A stretch of 64,000 bases of DNA. It comes from Desulfotomaculum sp. (GTDB lineage: Bacteria > Bacillota > Desulfotomaculia > Desulfotomaculales > Nap2-2B). The stretch's first letter is position 1, and every line of letters starts with the position of its first letter. The notes under the pieces were generated by a model. The model was given only the letters and a program-made list of their open reading frames with translations, made no database searches and had not been told where the DNA came from. A program made the position numbers and the translations under genes. Shown piece after piece: positions 45,101 to 53,065 of the stretch. The stretch spans positions 62,001-126,000 of the forward strand of contig DOTD01000073.1 of NCBI GenBank assembly GCA_003513005.1, in the 5' to 3' direction.

Positions 45101-46010
45101 CTTTAACCTGTTTCTTCAGTTCCTCGCCGACATCCTTAGCAGCGCGGCTGAAAGGTAAAAATTGAATCTCCTGAAAAGCTTTGTGCAGCTCCGCCCAGGA
45201 AAGGCTGCAGCAGCGGATAAGATTATTAATATTAACCAAATCATCCTGCAAGGCGCCGAAATACCCGCGGGGACCGTCAGGTTTTAAACATAATTCAGCC
45301 GCTCTTGCCGTGAACTGGAGGATTGTTTTAAGCCGGCAGGACAGATAATTTTTTAAAACACTTATCCAGGGAAGGTCTTCAAGATCCGTATCCGCAGAGG
45401 GATAAAAGCTTTTAACGGCTGTCTTAAGCCAGTTTTGCGGATTGGGCGTGCTCCGGGCAAAATCATACAGGCGTAAAACCAATCCCTGAAGTTCACTGTC
45501 ATCACGGGAACCCCCGTAGCAGTCAACCAAACTGGTAAAGATCGAATTTTCCTTGCTGTCATAGCGCAATTCAAACAGCTCTTCGCAAGTTGCCGCCCTG
45601 AGCAGGGCGGCTTCATCCTCCCCGAGTACGCGTATCGCAGGATCAAGCCCTATTTTAAAAAAGTTTTGTCTGATCAGGTCAAGACAAAAAGAATGTAATG
45701 TACCAATCGAAGATTTATTGATCAGCTGCAATTGGCGCCGCAGACGCATGGAAAAAGGCTTTCTGTCAAGCTCATCAGCCAACGCCTGGCTTATTCTGCC
45801 GCGCATCTCGGCAGCGGCGGCGTTTGTAAATGTGACGACAAGCAGACGGTCCAGATCAACGGGGTTTTCCTGATTGACAATCAAGTTGATAATCCGTCCG
45901 ACTAGGACCGAAGTCTTGCCTGTCCCCGCCGAGGCGGAAACCAGGACATTGCAGCCGGTTGTATTTATGGCGAGTTTTTGTTCCTCAGTCCAGTTAATGC
46001 CGGCAGACAA
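42183..46010 (-). CDS. addA: ATP-dependent helicase/nuclease subunit A
   Basis: A 1275-residue AddA, the UvrD-like helicase and nuclease subunit of the AddAB complex, which resects double-strand breaks up to Chi. Walker A is VSASAGTGKTSVLVG, Walker B HVLVDEYQDINEVQ, and the late helicase motifs include SIHKSKGLEFPVVFV and VAMTRAREKLILIG. The C-terminal RecB-type nuclease has VIDYKTDYI. Unusually it is separated from addB by three other genes, all in the same direction. It starts with ATG at 46010, 22 bases after the unknown gene. Confidence 0.96.
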   Translation of the reverse strand: MSAGINWTEEQKLAINTTGCNVLVSASAGTGKTSVLVGRIINLIVNQENPVDLDRLLVVTFTNAAAAEMRGRISQALADELDRKPFSMRLRRQLQLINKSSIGTLHSFCLDLIRQNFFKIGLDPAIRVLGEDEAALLRAATCEELFELRYDSKENSIFTSLVDCYGGSRDDSELQGLVLRLYDFARSTPNPQNWLKTAVKSFYPSADTDLEDLPWISVLKNYLSCRLKTILQFTARAAELCLKPDGPRGYFGALQDDLVNINNLIRCCSLSWAELHKAFQEIQFLPFSRAAKDVGEELKKQVKVLRERGKRNLKSLAEEFFSREPGEYLSELETVAPLVNELVKLVLDFDEVYRQVKKAQGVVDFSDLEQYALQILSAPGNEPGDLVPSEVALKLQERFDHVLVDEYQDINEVQDAVLNLVSRQSARGSNLFMVGDVKQSIYRFRLAEPGLFQARQNVFAFLESETCQIDNCNSGINLCLTNNMRSTKNIIDGVNFIFTLMMTPGVGEIDYSKSPLEFGATRPSEKLTPFFLNDAIEFHLLNSNPNTVELPDDEDVLETSGESIGGELQEDTVWESFEGIEGRRVEARYVAGRIKEMIAEARREGKNLSYRDMAVLMRSTIQTAGIFLEEFSAAGIPAYAESATGYFQASEVKTIISLLSVIDNPRQDIPLAGVLRSPLVGIGVEGMAKVRLCRKEGDFYDAVLAAAGMPSDELSGRLVAFLAMLKRWRAMSRQCRLPDLIHDIYRKTGYYDYAGGLPGGDQRQANLRALYDRACQYEGTVFRGLYRFLKYIERLQQNNRDLGSARALGENEDVVRIMSIHKSKGLEFPVVFVVSLDRPFNLQDLNRNVLLHKKLGIGPQLVNVTDRYSYPTLPKLALKAALKMETIAEELRVLYVAMTRAREKLILIGRVSDLRKEVIKWSNAGDFKEKQPFEPYLISAGSFLDLLGAALIRRHDAETLYQTTGLNLDLNTLNDLSRWEVKICGDDYKVPVVEEEPASQSSGILEKVRKLESLGGECGDEEKIEHLLGWRYPLNCFSVKPAKLTVTGLSEHSLYNDEDNSQLVSPEEKAAHRQGARRPNFLQKTNALTGAEKGSAVHLVMRHLNLDGKLTRESICAQIADLQKREILTQAQADVVNPDHLLAFFESPLGERVLSANKIYRETPFLIAVPAHEIYPCSVEGDSLSEKSLAASTAFVEQTVVVQGIIDCLLEEEGALVVIDYKTDYISSGNWERMKELAGRYRIQIEMYARAAQSVLTLPVKEKFLYFFGAGPYRL

Positions 46011-46032
46011 ACGGCATATCCCCTTTTTACAA

Positions 46033-47010
46033 CTAATTGACGATACCGGTTACAAAAGGCGCCAGTTCCGCATCGCCGGCAAGCTCCTGAAGGAGTTTCT
46101 GCTCCGCGTTATTCAGTTTCTCTTTACTCTCTTTACTCTTCAGTTCACGGATGCGTTCCAACTTTTTATATTTGTTGTAATAATCTATGGTATCCCGTAA
46201 AAAATCCAGCGCTGCCTTTCCGCTCTGGCCCTTGCCGTTAAGCTCGGCGATTAGCTTGGCGGCCTTCTGGTCGATTTCCATTAAAGGCTGGCCGTGATAT
46301 TCCCGTTCAACTTCCAGCACAGTGTAGCTGGCGCCTTCAAAGACACTTTGATCGGGATTCAATACGGTCAGATTGCTGTTCAGCGACAATCCTTCCCCGA
46401 CCGGTTTGTTAAAGCATATAAAATAACCGGGCTGCAGTAGTTTATGGCCCTTTTCCGGTTCTACAACTTCCAGCGTCAAACGCTCATCAATTATCCGATC
46501 GTGGTTATTGATGTTTTCAACCAGTGTTAAAAGAGCGGAGGATCCGAAAGAAACAGAAGCCGCATACGGCGCAAGGTGAGGAAAGGTTACGGCGACGCTT
46601 TTCGACACATTGCTGACCGCCTCGATTAAGCCAGGATCAATGCCGTCCATGTCATAGACCTGGATCCTGAGGATTAACATATTTTTTTTCACATTAAAAT
46701 CCCGGATCGTCAAAACAACATCATTGAAGAAATCTCCCTGCCAGCCCTTTTCAACATTTTGCTGTAAAAAGTGAAGGCGCTGAACAGGCGGCTCATTTCC
46801 AAACTGCGATGTAGTCACTATGGCGACGTCGTTTTTATCCCAGGGCAGCCAATCATATTTTTCCAGGATCATCACGCCGCGTACCCGCACAGTCAGCGGC
46901 TGGGCATTCCCGAAAACAGAAGAACCGTCAAAAAGCCGGTCAAGACGGTCTGACAAGGCCACCGACTCACCAATCCGGGAAGGAGCGCACATCCATCTAA
47001 TATCCGACAT
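46033..47010 (-). CDS. Unrecognised protein in the addB-addA interval
   Basis: About 325 residues, no family recognised. No signal peptide or membrane helix is visible. The first about 180 residues are rich in predicted beta strands (LTVRVRGVMILEKYDWLPWD, NDVVLTIRDFNVKKNMLILR) and have a C2- or jelly-roll-like feel, but this is only an impression. Residues about 270-310 are a lysine/glutamate-rich helix (KLERIRELKSKESKEKLNNA). The start ATG at 47010 shares one base with the draG stop (TGATG), so translation is probably coupled. It may work with the ADP-ribosylglycohydrolase or with AddAB. Confidence 0.6.
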   Translation of the reverse strand: MSDIRWMCAPSRIGESVALSDRLDRLFDGSSVFGNAQPLTVRVRGVMILEKYDWLPWDKNDVAIVTTSQFGNEPPVQRLHFLQQNVEKGWQGDFFNDVVLTIRDFNVKKNMLILRIQVYDMDGIDPGLIEAVSNVSKSVAVTFPHLAPYAASVSFGSSALLTLVENINNHDRIIDERLTLEVVEPEKGHKLLQPGYFICFNKPVGEGLSLNSNLTVLNPDQSVFEGASYTVLEVEREYHGQPLMEIDQKAAKLIAELNGKGQSGKAALDFLRDTIDYYNKYKKLERIRELKSKESKEKLNNAEQKLLQELAGDAELAPFVTGIVN

Positions 47011-48017
47011 CAAAGATCTTCCTTTCTTTTTTTTATTTGCGACGTACAGCTTTGGCTGTCAGACAGCAAAAGCCAGAGCCCGGCGGCCAATTCCTCAACA
47101 TAGCCCCTGCCCTTTTGCCCTTCTTCCAGCTTATCCAGCCACCGCCCGGGGATTTCCTTCCTGCCGTGATAGGCGCCGCTGATCGCTCCCGTCATAGCCC
47201 CGATTGTATCGGTATCACCGCCGAGGCTGACTGCTTTGACAACTGCTTTTTCAAAGCTGCCGTAGTTCTCCAAAAATATGTATATGGAAGTACAGACCGA
47301 TTGAGAAGCTTTTACACCATTGCCCAGTTCCCGGACAATTCTATCTACAGACGGTTCAATTTCCAGCAGTTTTCCCGCACAATCAAGTTTCTCCCTGTAT
47401 TCCCCGGCTTCAGGAGGCAGTGAACTTTTCAGGCTGCGCAAGAAACCTTTCTGATCCAGGGGATACTGGCTGTCGGCGGTCAGGGCAAGGGCGACGGCGG
47501 ATGCCTGAAGCGCCGCTCCTTCCACAGCCTGAGGGTGGGCATGTGTCAGACGGGCAGACCCGGCGGCGCACTTCCTTAATTCATCCGGACGACCGACATA
47601 GAGACAGGCTGCCGGGGCAATCCGCATTGCTGCGCCGTTGCCGTAAGACCCGCCCGGGAACACATTTTGTACAGCCTGTTCCCAGGGTGTTCCGCTTTTA
47701 ATCAATTGCAGGACCCGTGTTGTCCCGGGGCCATATCCGCGTTCATGATTAAAGTTCCTGGAGAATGTAAGGGCCATATGCTGATCGTTAAAGTCCCCGC
47801 ATTCCAATAAAGACTCGGCAATCCCGATCATCATTTCCGTATCGTCCGTATAGCTGCCGGCTTTAAGGCGTCCTGGCAAAATCTCCGTTATTTCCCCATA
47901 CCTTTCCGAGATTTCCCGGGAAGACCAGCCTTCAACCGGCATACCAAGCGCGTCGCCTGTGAAAGTGCCCAAAATAGCGCCCGTAATTTTATCAAGCGTT
48001 AAAACATCGGGAAGCAT
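47010..48017 (-). CDS. ADP-ribosylglycohydrolase (DraG family)
   Basis: A 335-residue all-helical ADP-ribosyl hydrolase. The metal-binding residues look intact: GTFTGDALGMPVEGW near the N-terminus, GSYTDDTEMMIGIAESLL (about 52-69) and SLGGDTDTIGAMTGAISGAY (about 265-284). Members remove ADP-ribose from arginine or other acceptors, or act on free ADP-ribosylated molecules. It lies directly after the dam gene (27-base gap) and is coupled to the next ORF. No ADP-ribosyltransferase was recognised nearby, and a macrodomain gene lies 9 kb away. Confidence 0.9.
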   Translation of the reverse strand: MLPDVLTLDKITGAILGTFTGDALGMPVEGWSSREISERYGEITEILPGRLKAGSYTDDTEMMIGIAESLLECGDFNDQHMALTFSRNFNHERGYGPGTTRVLQLIKSGTPWEQAVQNVFPGGSYGNGAAMRIAPAACLYVGRPDELRKCAAGSARLTHAHPQAVEGAALQASAVALALTADSQYPLDQKGFLRSLKSSLPPEAGEYREKLDCAGKLLEIEPSVDRIVRELGNGVKASQSVCTSIYIFLENYGSFEKAVVKAVSLGGDTDTIGAMTGAISGAYHGRKEIPGRWLDKLEEGQKGRGYVEELAAGLWLLLSDSQSCTSQIKKRKEDL

Positions 48018-48044
48018 TCTATAAGCCTCCTTTTATCTGAAAAA

Positions 48045-48863
48045 TTAATCATAATTTCTGATCAGAAGTTCGCTGACCGGACCCCTGCCCCCGGCCTGAC
48101 AGTTGATTGCTCTTCTTGCAAAAAGAATTGTCTGGTTATATGAGGAATAAATTTCCCTGATCAAAGGCGTATCCGAATTGCTCAGCATAACAAAACATCG
48201 ACGTTGATCAAGCTTTTTAAAAACTTTTGCCAGTCTGTACTGATCCTGCTCACTAAAAGCCTCGGACGTATAGCTTGTAAAGTTCGAGGTCGTTGAAAGC
48301 GGTTGATAAGGAGGATCCAGGTAAATAAAAGCTCCCGGCTTGGCAAAATCAAGGACGGAACTAAAATCTCCGAAAATGAGTATGGTTGTTTGCAAAAGGA
48401 CGTTAGCCAGGCTGAGCCTTTCCCGATCAATAATCCTGGGGTTTTTGTAACGTCCGAAAGGTACGTTGTGCCTGCCTTTTTTATTTACCCGGTAAAGACC
48501 GTTGTAGGAAGTTTTATTAAGGTAAAGAAACCTGGATGCGCGGTCGACCGGTTCCATCGCCTCCGGTTCAAGCGCCCTGATCCGGTAGTAATACTCCTTG
48601 GAGTTTTCATGCCCGGCAAGCTTGACAAGAAGAGATTCCAGATTATCCCTGACCACAGTATAAAAGTTAATCAGCTCAGGATTGTTGTCTATTAAAACCG
48701 CTTTTAACGGCTGCAGGTGAAAAAACATAGCCCCCCCGCCAACAAAAGGTTCAAGATAAAGCTTTATTGTTTGTCCGGGAAGAAAAGGCCTGATTTGAAA
48801 AATCAGTTGGCCTTTGCCCCCCGCCCATTTAATCAGGGGCGCCGGTTTTAAGAACTGAACCAT
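48045..48863 (-). CDS. dam: Dam-like DNA adenine-N6 methyltransferase (D12 class)
   Basis: A 272-residue methylase. PLIKWAGGKGQLIFQI is the N-terminal signature, LEPFVGGGAMFFHL the SAM-binding motif I, FLYLNKTSYNGLYRVNKKGR the family block, and YLDPPYQPLSTTSNFTSYTS contains the DPPY catalytic motif. Resemblance to Dam/DpnII methylases suggests GATC as target. No restriction enzyme is adjacent, so it looks like an orphan methylase. Its ATG follows the addB stop almost directly, and its ribosome binding site lies inside addB. Confidence 0.9.
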   Translation of the reverse strand: MVQFLKPAPLIKWAGGKGQLIFQIRPFLPGQTIKLYLEPFVGGGAMFFHLQPLKAVLIDNNPELINFYTVVRDNLESLLVKLAGHENSKEYYYRIRALEPEAMEPVDRASRFLYLNKTSYNGLYRVNKKGRHNVPFGRYKNPRIIDRERLSLANVLLQTTILIFGDFSSVLDFAKPGAFIYLDPPYQPLSTTSNFTSYTSEAFSEQDQYRLAKVFKKLDQRRCFVMLSNSDTPLIREIYSSYNQTILFARRAINCQAGGRGPVSELLIRNYD

Positions 48864-48864
48864 T

Positions 48865-51800
48865 TTATCTTCCTTTACTTAATGCTTTCCAGATATATTC
48901 TCTGGCAAGAACCGGGATCTGCCGGTATTCATTTTCAGGCAACAAAGGATCAAACGAACAAACCGGCTTATATTCGCAGTAAGCGCAGGCTGTCTGGCTT
49001 TTATAACGGTAAGGTTTTATTTCCGCCGAACCGCCCAGGATTCTTTCCCCGGCAGCGGCAGCCAACTTTCTTAGAAAATCGCGCAGGTCAGCCAGTTGTT
49101 TCATAGTAACCATACTTGGGCTGCTATAAAGGCCTCCGTCTTTTTTCAGACCGGCTGGGACAAGATTGGACAAACCGTTTACCTGTTTATCCATTAGCCT
49201 GATCACATCGGGTTCGGCAAGGACTAAACCTCTCATTTTCAGGTTTTTTTCTGTCAAAGTTTCAATTTCTCCCGGCTGGGGCGGCCTGGAAACACCTGTT
49301 ACAGGATCTGCTACGTTAAAGTAAAAAACTCCGGCCGGCAAAGCCTCAACGCCAATCAGGCGGCACGCAAAGCGAACCGCCACATCAAGGTAAATTAGAA
49401 GTTGAAGCTGAAGTCCGTAATATATTTTAACCAGGTTGAGTTCTGCAGGGCCTGATTTATAATCGACCACCCGCAAGTAGTGGCCGGTTCCCCATTCGGC
49501 GGCGTCTATCCGGTCAATCCGGCCGTTAATTTCCATTTTCAATTCCCCTGCAACGGGCAGCTCAAAGACGGGGATTTGTCCAGGCCTGGAAAAGGACACT
49601 TCCGCAGCGACAGGTTGAAAAGCGCTCCGGCTGGCGTGCTTGGAAAGGGAATAAACCGCTCTTTCCACAGTTCTTTGAAGACGGGTGGTCAGATAGCGGT
49701 AACGGGGGGTACTTAAAAGGATTTCGTCCCTCAATGTGGGCGCTACCTCGGTAACTAATTCGCCTGCAATCTGATTGCACTGCTCACCGTTTAAATCTTT
49801 TAAGTCCTGTTTGCCTTGGAGTGATTTTTCAACGAAAAGTTTGAGGCAGGTATGGTAAAACTCTCCCAAATCTGGCCTTTCCAGTTTAAAAACATCCCTT
49901 TCCCTCAATTTTAACCCGTAGGTTAAAAAATGGGCGAAAGGGCAGGAGTAGTAGCGTTCCAGCCGCGATACGCTTGTCCTTAGAGGACTGCCGAACAGAG
50001 AAAGGCTTAATTCTTTTTTCAGCGGGCTCTCGTTGTTAGTACTATACAGCCCTGAAAACATGGTTTCGCACCTGTCCCTGTACTGAGGCTGCTTGACAAA
50101 CCAGTTGTAGACCGAACACCAAAGGGGCGCAAGTCTGCCCGAAGACTTGCATTCTCTTAACTGTACCGCCAGGTAAGCCAGGGATCGCTCCGCCCCGGCT
50201 AGATAATGAAGATCCCCGTCTTTGGTCCCCGGCGGAGAAACGGGCAGAAAAACTTCCGCAAGACCAGGGAATGTCTTTTTCAACCGCTGAATAACCGGTG
50301 AAGGAGTCAGAGCATACCCATCCTGATCAGACAAAGCATAGCTAATCCATAAGAACTCACTGCTTCTTGTCAGGGCAATGTAAACAAGGAACTGTTCGTT
50401 GAAAAGCAGCCGCCGTCCTGAAGGGCTTAAAATTACACCGGCCGCTTCGATATTCTCACGTTCAAAATCAGTAAATAAACCTTTTTGTTCAGGACGTGCG
50501 GGTAAGAGGCCATCATTAACACCCAGAACAAAACAGGCTTTGACATTTGGATTTCGCGAACGGTCCAGGGAAGCAATCAGGACCTGATCCAGCCCGGGAG
50601 GAATCATCCCCAAACGGATTCCTTCCAGCCCCGTTTGAATTATCTTCAGATAATCCCCGGTTGTAACACGTTCGTCGCCAAGCGTTTCTGCAAGCTGGTC
50701 AAAAAGTTCTATTATTGCATCCCAAATTTGAGTGTGCTCCTGTGAAGCGTCAGGATTGCCGTCTTCCCGGGCCTTTTCGGAAAGCAATTTCAATTGTTCA
50801 AACACATTGAGGCTGGTAATCAATTCAAATAGTGCCGCAGTTATTTCCCTGACCACTGCGGATTGCGCAACGGCAGCCTGAAAATCGGCAATTTCCTTTA
50901 CAGCCGCCCTCCTGATCCGGTTTATTTCACTTAGTCTGTTTATTTCCACAGAACCGGGATCTTCTTCCCTTTCTTTCGTATATCTGCGTTCATACTGCCA
51001 GTCTTCGGAGTCTGTCCATCGTGAACCCTTTATTCCATGAGCAAGTACATAATTTTCCAGGATATCGATATCATCCTGACTGACAGGCGTAAGGCCGGTC
51101 TTTAAGTAATTGAATACAGAATCGTAACTCCATCCGCTCGTGATTACCTCCAGCGCAGCTTTAATCAAAGCTGCCAAAGGATGATGCCCTATTTCACGTT
51201 TAATGTCGATAAAGTAAGGAATTCCATAGTCATTAAAAACCATGTCTATTAAAGGCCGGTATATTTCCACTTTACGCAGGACAACTGAAATATCTTTCCA
51301 ACGGTAACCTTTCTCCCGGCAAAGATGGATTATCTCACGGGCAGCGCCCTCAACTTCAGCATGGCGGTTTGCCGCGGCAATCAGTTTTACTCCCGCCGGC
51401 TGATCCTTGTACTGCCCGCCCTTCTGAGCCAGGATATTTTTTTCAAGATGCGCCAGACAGGAAGCATCCTTATAACGGGGCGGCAACTCATTATCCAGGC
51501 AGAGAGGTTCTTCTGCAGCAATCCCATACTGGAAGGCCATCGCTTTTATTTTTTCAAGGACCTCCAGACCAGGGTAAAAAACGTCGGTTTCTTCCAGATT
51601 GTCCGCTGCCGTCCGGCTGTCCAGGCAGAGTGCGATGCTGACTCTCCGGGCGGCTTTAAGCAGTTCTCCGATTACTCTGTATTCCTGGGAATTAAAACCT
51701 GCGAAACAATCGATCCAAACCTCGCTTCCCTGCATAAAACGGGAAATAGCTATTTTTTCAGCAAGTAAATCCAGGTAACAGTCAGGATCAAGATACCGTT

Positions 51801-52311
51801 CCCCCAGATAATCTTCATAACTGGAGAGCAATAGGGCAAAATCTTTTAACTTATCGGACAGGATGTTTTCTTTTTCAGCAAAACAGGCTGACAAATCAGA
51901 TAAATGCGAACCCTTTAAACCATACTGTTTTGCTTCACAGATAGTGTTCGAAAGGTTTTGGATAAACCCGGGATAATTAGTCAGCTGTTGAAAGACTTTC
52001 AACTCCTTGCGCTTTTCAATCAACAGCCTGCGAAGAATCATTTGTTTGCCAAGTTCACCAACATGTATACGGGATATCCCGCCTGTTTCACTTAGAATAT
52101 GCCAGGACAGGCGGCGGAAGCTGAGTACCTGAGCCCTATACGTGCCTTTTAAGCCGGTAAGCAGGGAAACCTCCATCTGGAAGGTGACCTGTTCCGGTAC
52201 AAGAAATAGAAGAGGGAAAGAGGTATCGTTATTGATCTGATTCTGTATCTCTTTTAAACAGGTATATGTCTTGCCTGTTCCGGCCCGTCCCAGAATAAAT
52301 CTCAAGCTCAT
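48865..52311 (-). CDS. addB: ATP-dependent helicase/nuclease subunit B
   Basis: A 1148-residue AddB. The N-terminal nucleotide-binding loop is FILGRAGTGKTYTCLKEIQ. The C-terminal nuclease has RVVDYKSGPAEL, and the four cysteines of its Fe-S cluster are visible: YYSCPFAHFL plus CAYCEYKPVC close to the end. It pairs with AddA to recognise Chi and cut the second strand. It starts with ATG at 52311. Its promoter overlaps, in the opposite direction, that of an ECF sigma factor gene. Confidence 0.95.
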   Translation of the reverse strand: MSLRFILGRAGTGKTYTCLKEIQNQINNDTSFPLLFLVPEQVTFQMEVSLLTGLKGTYRAQVLSFRRLSWHILSETGGISRIHVGELGKQMILRRLLIEKRKELKVFQQLTNYPGFIQNLSNTICEAKQYGLKGSHLSDLSACFAEKENILSDKLKDFALLLSSYEDYLGERYLDPDCYLDLLAEKIAISRFMQGSEVWIDCFAGFNSQEYRVIGELLKAARRVSIALCLDSRTAADNLEETDVFYPGLEVLEKIKAMAFQYGIAAEEPLCLDNELPPRYKDASCLAHLEKNILAQKGGQYKDQPAGVKLIAAANRHAEVEGAAREIIHLCREKGYRWKDISVVLRKVEIYRPLIDMVFNDYGIPYFIDIKREIGHHPLAALIKAALEVITSGWSYDSVFNYLKTGLTPVSQDDIDILENYVLAHGIKGSRWTDSEDWQYERRYTKEREEDPGSVEINRLSEINRIRRAAVKEIADFQAAVAQSAVVREITAALFELITSLNVFEQLKLLSEKAREDGNPDASQEHTQIWDAIIELFDQLAETLGDERVTTGDYLKIIQTGLEGIRLGMIPPGLDQVLIASLDRSRNPNVKACFVLGVNDGLLPARPEQKGLFTDFERENIEAAGVILSPSGRRLLFNEQFLVYIALTRSSEFLWISYALSDQDGYALTPSPVIQRLKKTFPGLAEVFLPVSPPGTKDGDLHYLAGAERSLAYLAVQLRECKSSGRLAPLWCSVYNWFVKQPQYRDRCETMFSGLYSTNNESPLKKELSLSLFGSPLRTSVSRLERYYSCPFAHFLTYGLKLRERDVFKLERPDLGEFYHTCLKLFVEKSLQGKQDLKDLNGEQCNQIAGELVTEVAPTLRDEILLSTPRYRYLTTRLQRTVERAVYSLSKHASRSAFQPVAAEVSFSRPGQIPVFELPVAGELKMEINGRIDRIDAAEWGTGHYLRVVDYKSGPAELNLVKIYYGLQLQLLIYLDVAVRFACRLIGVEALPAGVFYFNVADPVTGVSRPPQPGEIETLTEKNLKMRGLVLAEPDVIRLMDKQVNGLSNLVPAGLKKDGGLYSSPSMVTMKQLADLRDFLRKLAAAAGERILGGSAEIKPYRYKSQTACAYCEYKPVCSFDPLLPENEYRQIPVLAREYIWKALSKGR

Positions 52312-52373
52312 CCTAATAAACCACCTGAATACTCACAAATCTTTTCCCTGTTCCTGGAAAAGTCAAAACTAAC

Positions 52374-52402
52374 TTGATTATACAGTAACAAAGTTTTATT
52401 GT
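52374..52402 (+). promoter_or_regulatory. Sigma-A-like promoter for the ECF sigma operon
   Basis: TTGATT (52374-52379), 17 bases, TATTGT (52397-52402). No classic ECF promoter (TGAAAC with CGTA) was found for autoregulation. Confidence 0.4.
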
Positions 52403-52405
52403 TAA
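52377..52405 (-). promoter_or_regulatory. Sigma-A promoter for the addB operon
   Basis: Minus-strand TTAACA (52405-52400), 17 bases, perfect TATAAT (52382-52377), 66 bases before addB. It overlaps the opposing promoter of the sigma factor gene almost completely. Confidence 0.6.
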
Positions 52406-52433
52406 GAGATGAAACTGATTTCATAAAGACAAT
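52398..52433. promoter_or_regulatory. Nested dyad in the addB/ECF sigma promoter region
   Basis: ATTGT...ACAAT encloses ATGAAA-CTGA-TTTCAT. It covers the -35 of addB and the -10 of the sigma gene, the place for an operator acting on both. The regulator is unknown. Confidence 0.4.
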
Positions 52434-52462
52434 TGGCGCTTTCCTTGCGGGGGTGAATCGAG

Positions 52463-53053
52463 CTGGAAGATGATGATTTAGTAATCAGAAGCAGGTCAGG
52501 GGATCTAAGCGCCTTTGAAGAACTTGTTCACCGTTATGAAAATAAAGTACTCTCCCTGGCCTACCGGATGGTGGGAAATTGGGCCGACGCCGGCGATCTG
52601 GCTCAGGAAACATTTATCAGGACATATCACTCCCTGTCCGATTTTCAAAGAAAGTGCAGTTTTTCCACCTGGATTTATCATATTACAGTTAATATCTGCC
52701 GTGATGAATTACGCAAAAAAAACAGGCGCCCGAAAATTTCTTTGGATGAAATTGCCGCTTCATCAGGCGGACTGCCTTTTTCAGAAACAGGGACCGATTG
52801 CCCGGAGAACAAACTTGAACAGCTCGAGCTACAGGAGGCTGTTCAGGAATGTTTAAACGCCCTCCCGGATGAATACAGGCTGGTGCTGATCATGCGGGAG
52901 ATCCAGGGTTTATCATACGAGGAAATCGCAACTGTTCTGAAATGCTCCGTAGGAACTGTAAAATCCCGTCTGAACCGCTCCAGAACAGCTTTTAAACAAA
53001 AAGCAGAGGTTATCATAGGAACATTTTCGCTTCCCGGGACGTCAAAAGGGTAG
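52463..53053 (+). CDS. ECF-type RNA polymerase sigma factor
   Basis: About 196 residues. Region 2 holds DLSAFEELVHRYENKVLSLA, GDLAQETFIRTYHSL and FSTWIYHITVNICRDELRKK. Region 4 holds LPDEYRLVLIMREIQGLSYE followed by EIATVLKCSVGTVKSRLNRS. No ATG, GTG or TTG lies between the upstream in-frame TGA (52454) and region 2. The best start is CTG at 52463, seven bases after GGGGGTG. The first available ATG (52568) would delete half of region 2. The anti-sigma gene follows after 12 bases. Its signal is unknown. Confidence 0.85.
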   Translation: MEDDDLVIRSRSGDLSAFEELVHRYENKVLSLAYRMVGNWADAGDLAQETFIRTYHSLSDFQRKCSFSTWIYHITVNICRDELRKKNRRPKISLDEIAASSGGLPFSETGTDCPENKLEQLELQEAVQECLNALPDEYRLVLIMREIQGLSYEEIATVLKCSVGTVKSRLNRSRTAFKQKAEVIIGTFSLPGTSKG

Positions 53054-53065
53054 GAGGAGACTATC

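Noticed and set aside
48045..48863. Classical restriction-modification system
   Set aside because: The methylase has no neighbouring endonuclease or specificity subunit; an orphan methylase within the addBA operon fits better.
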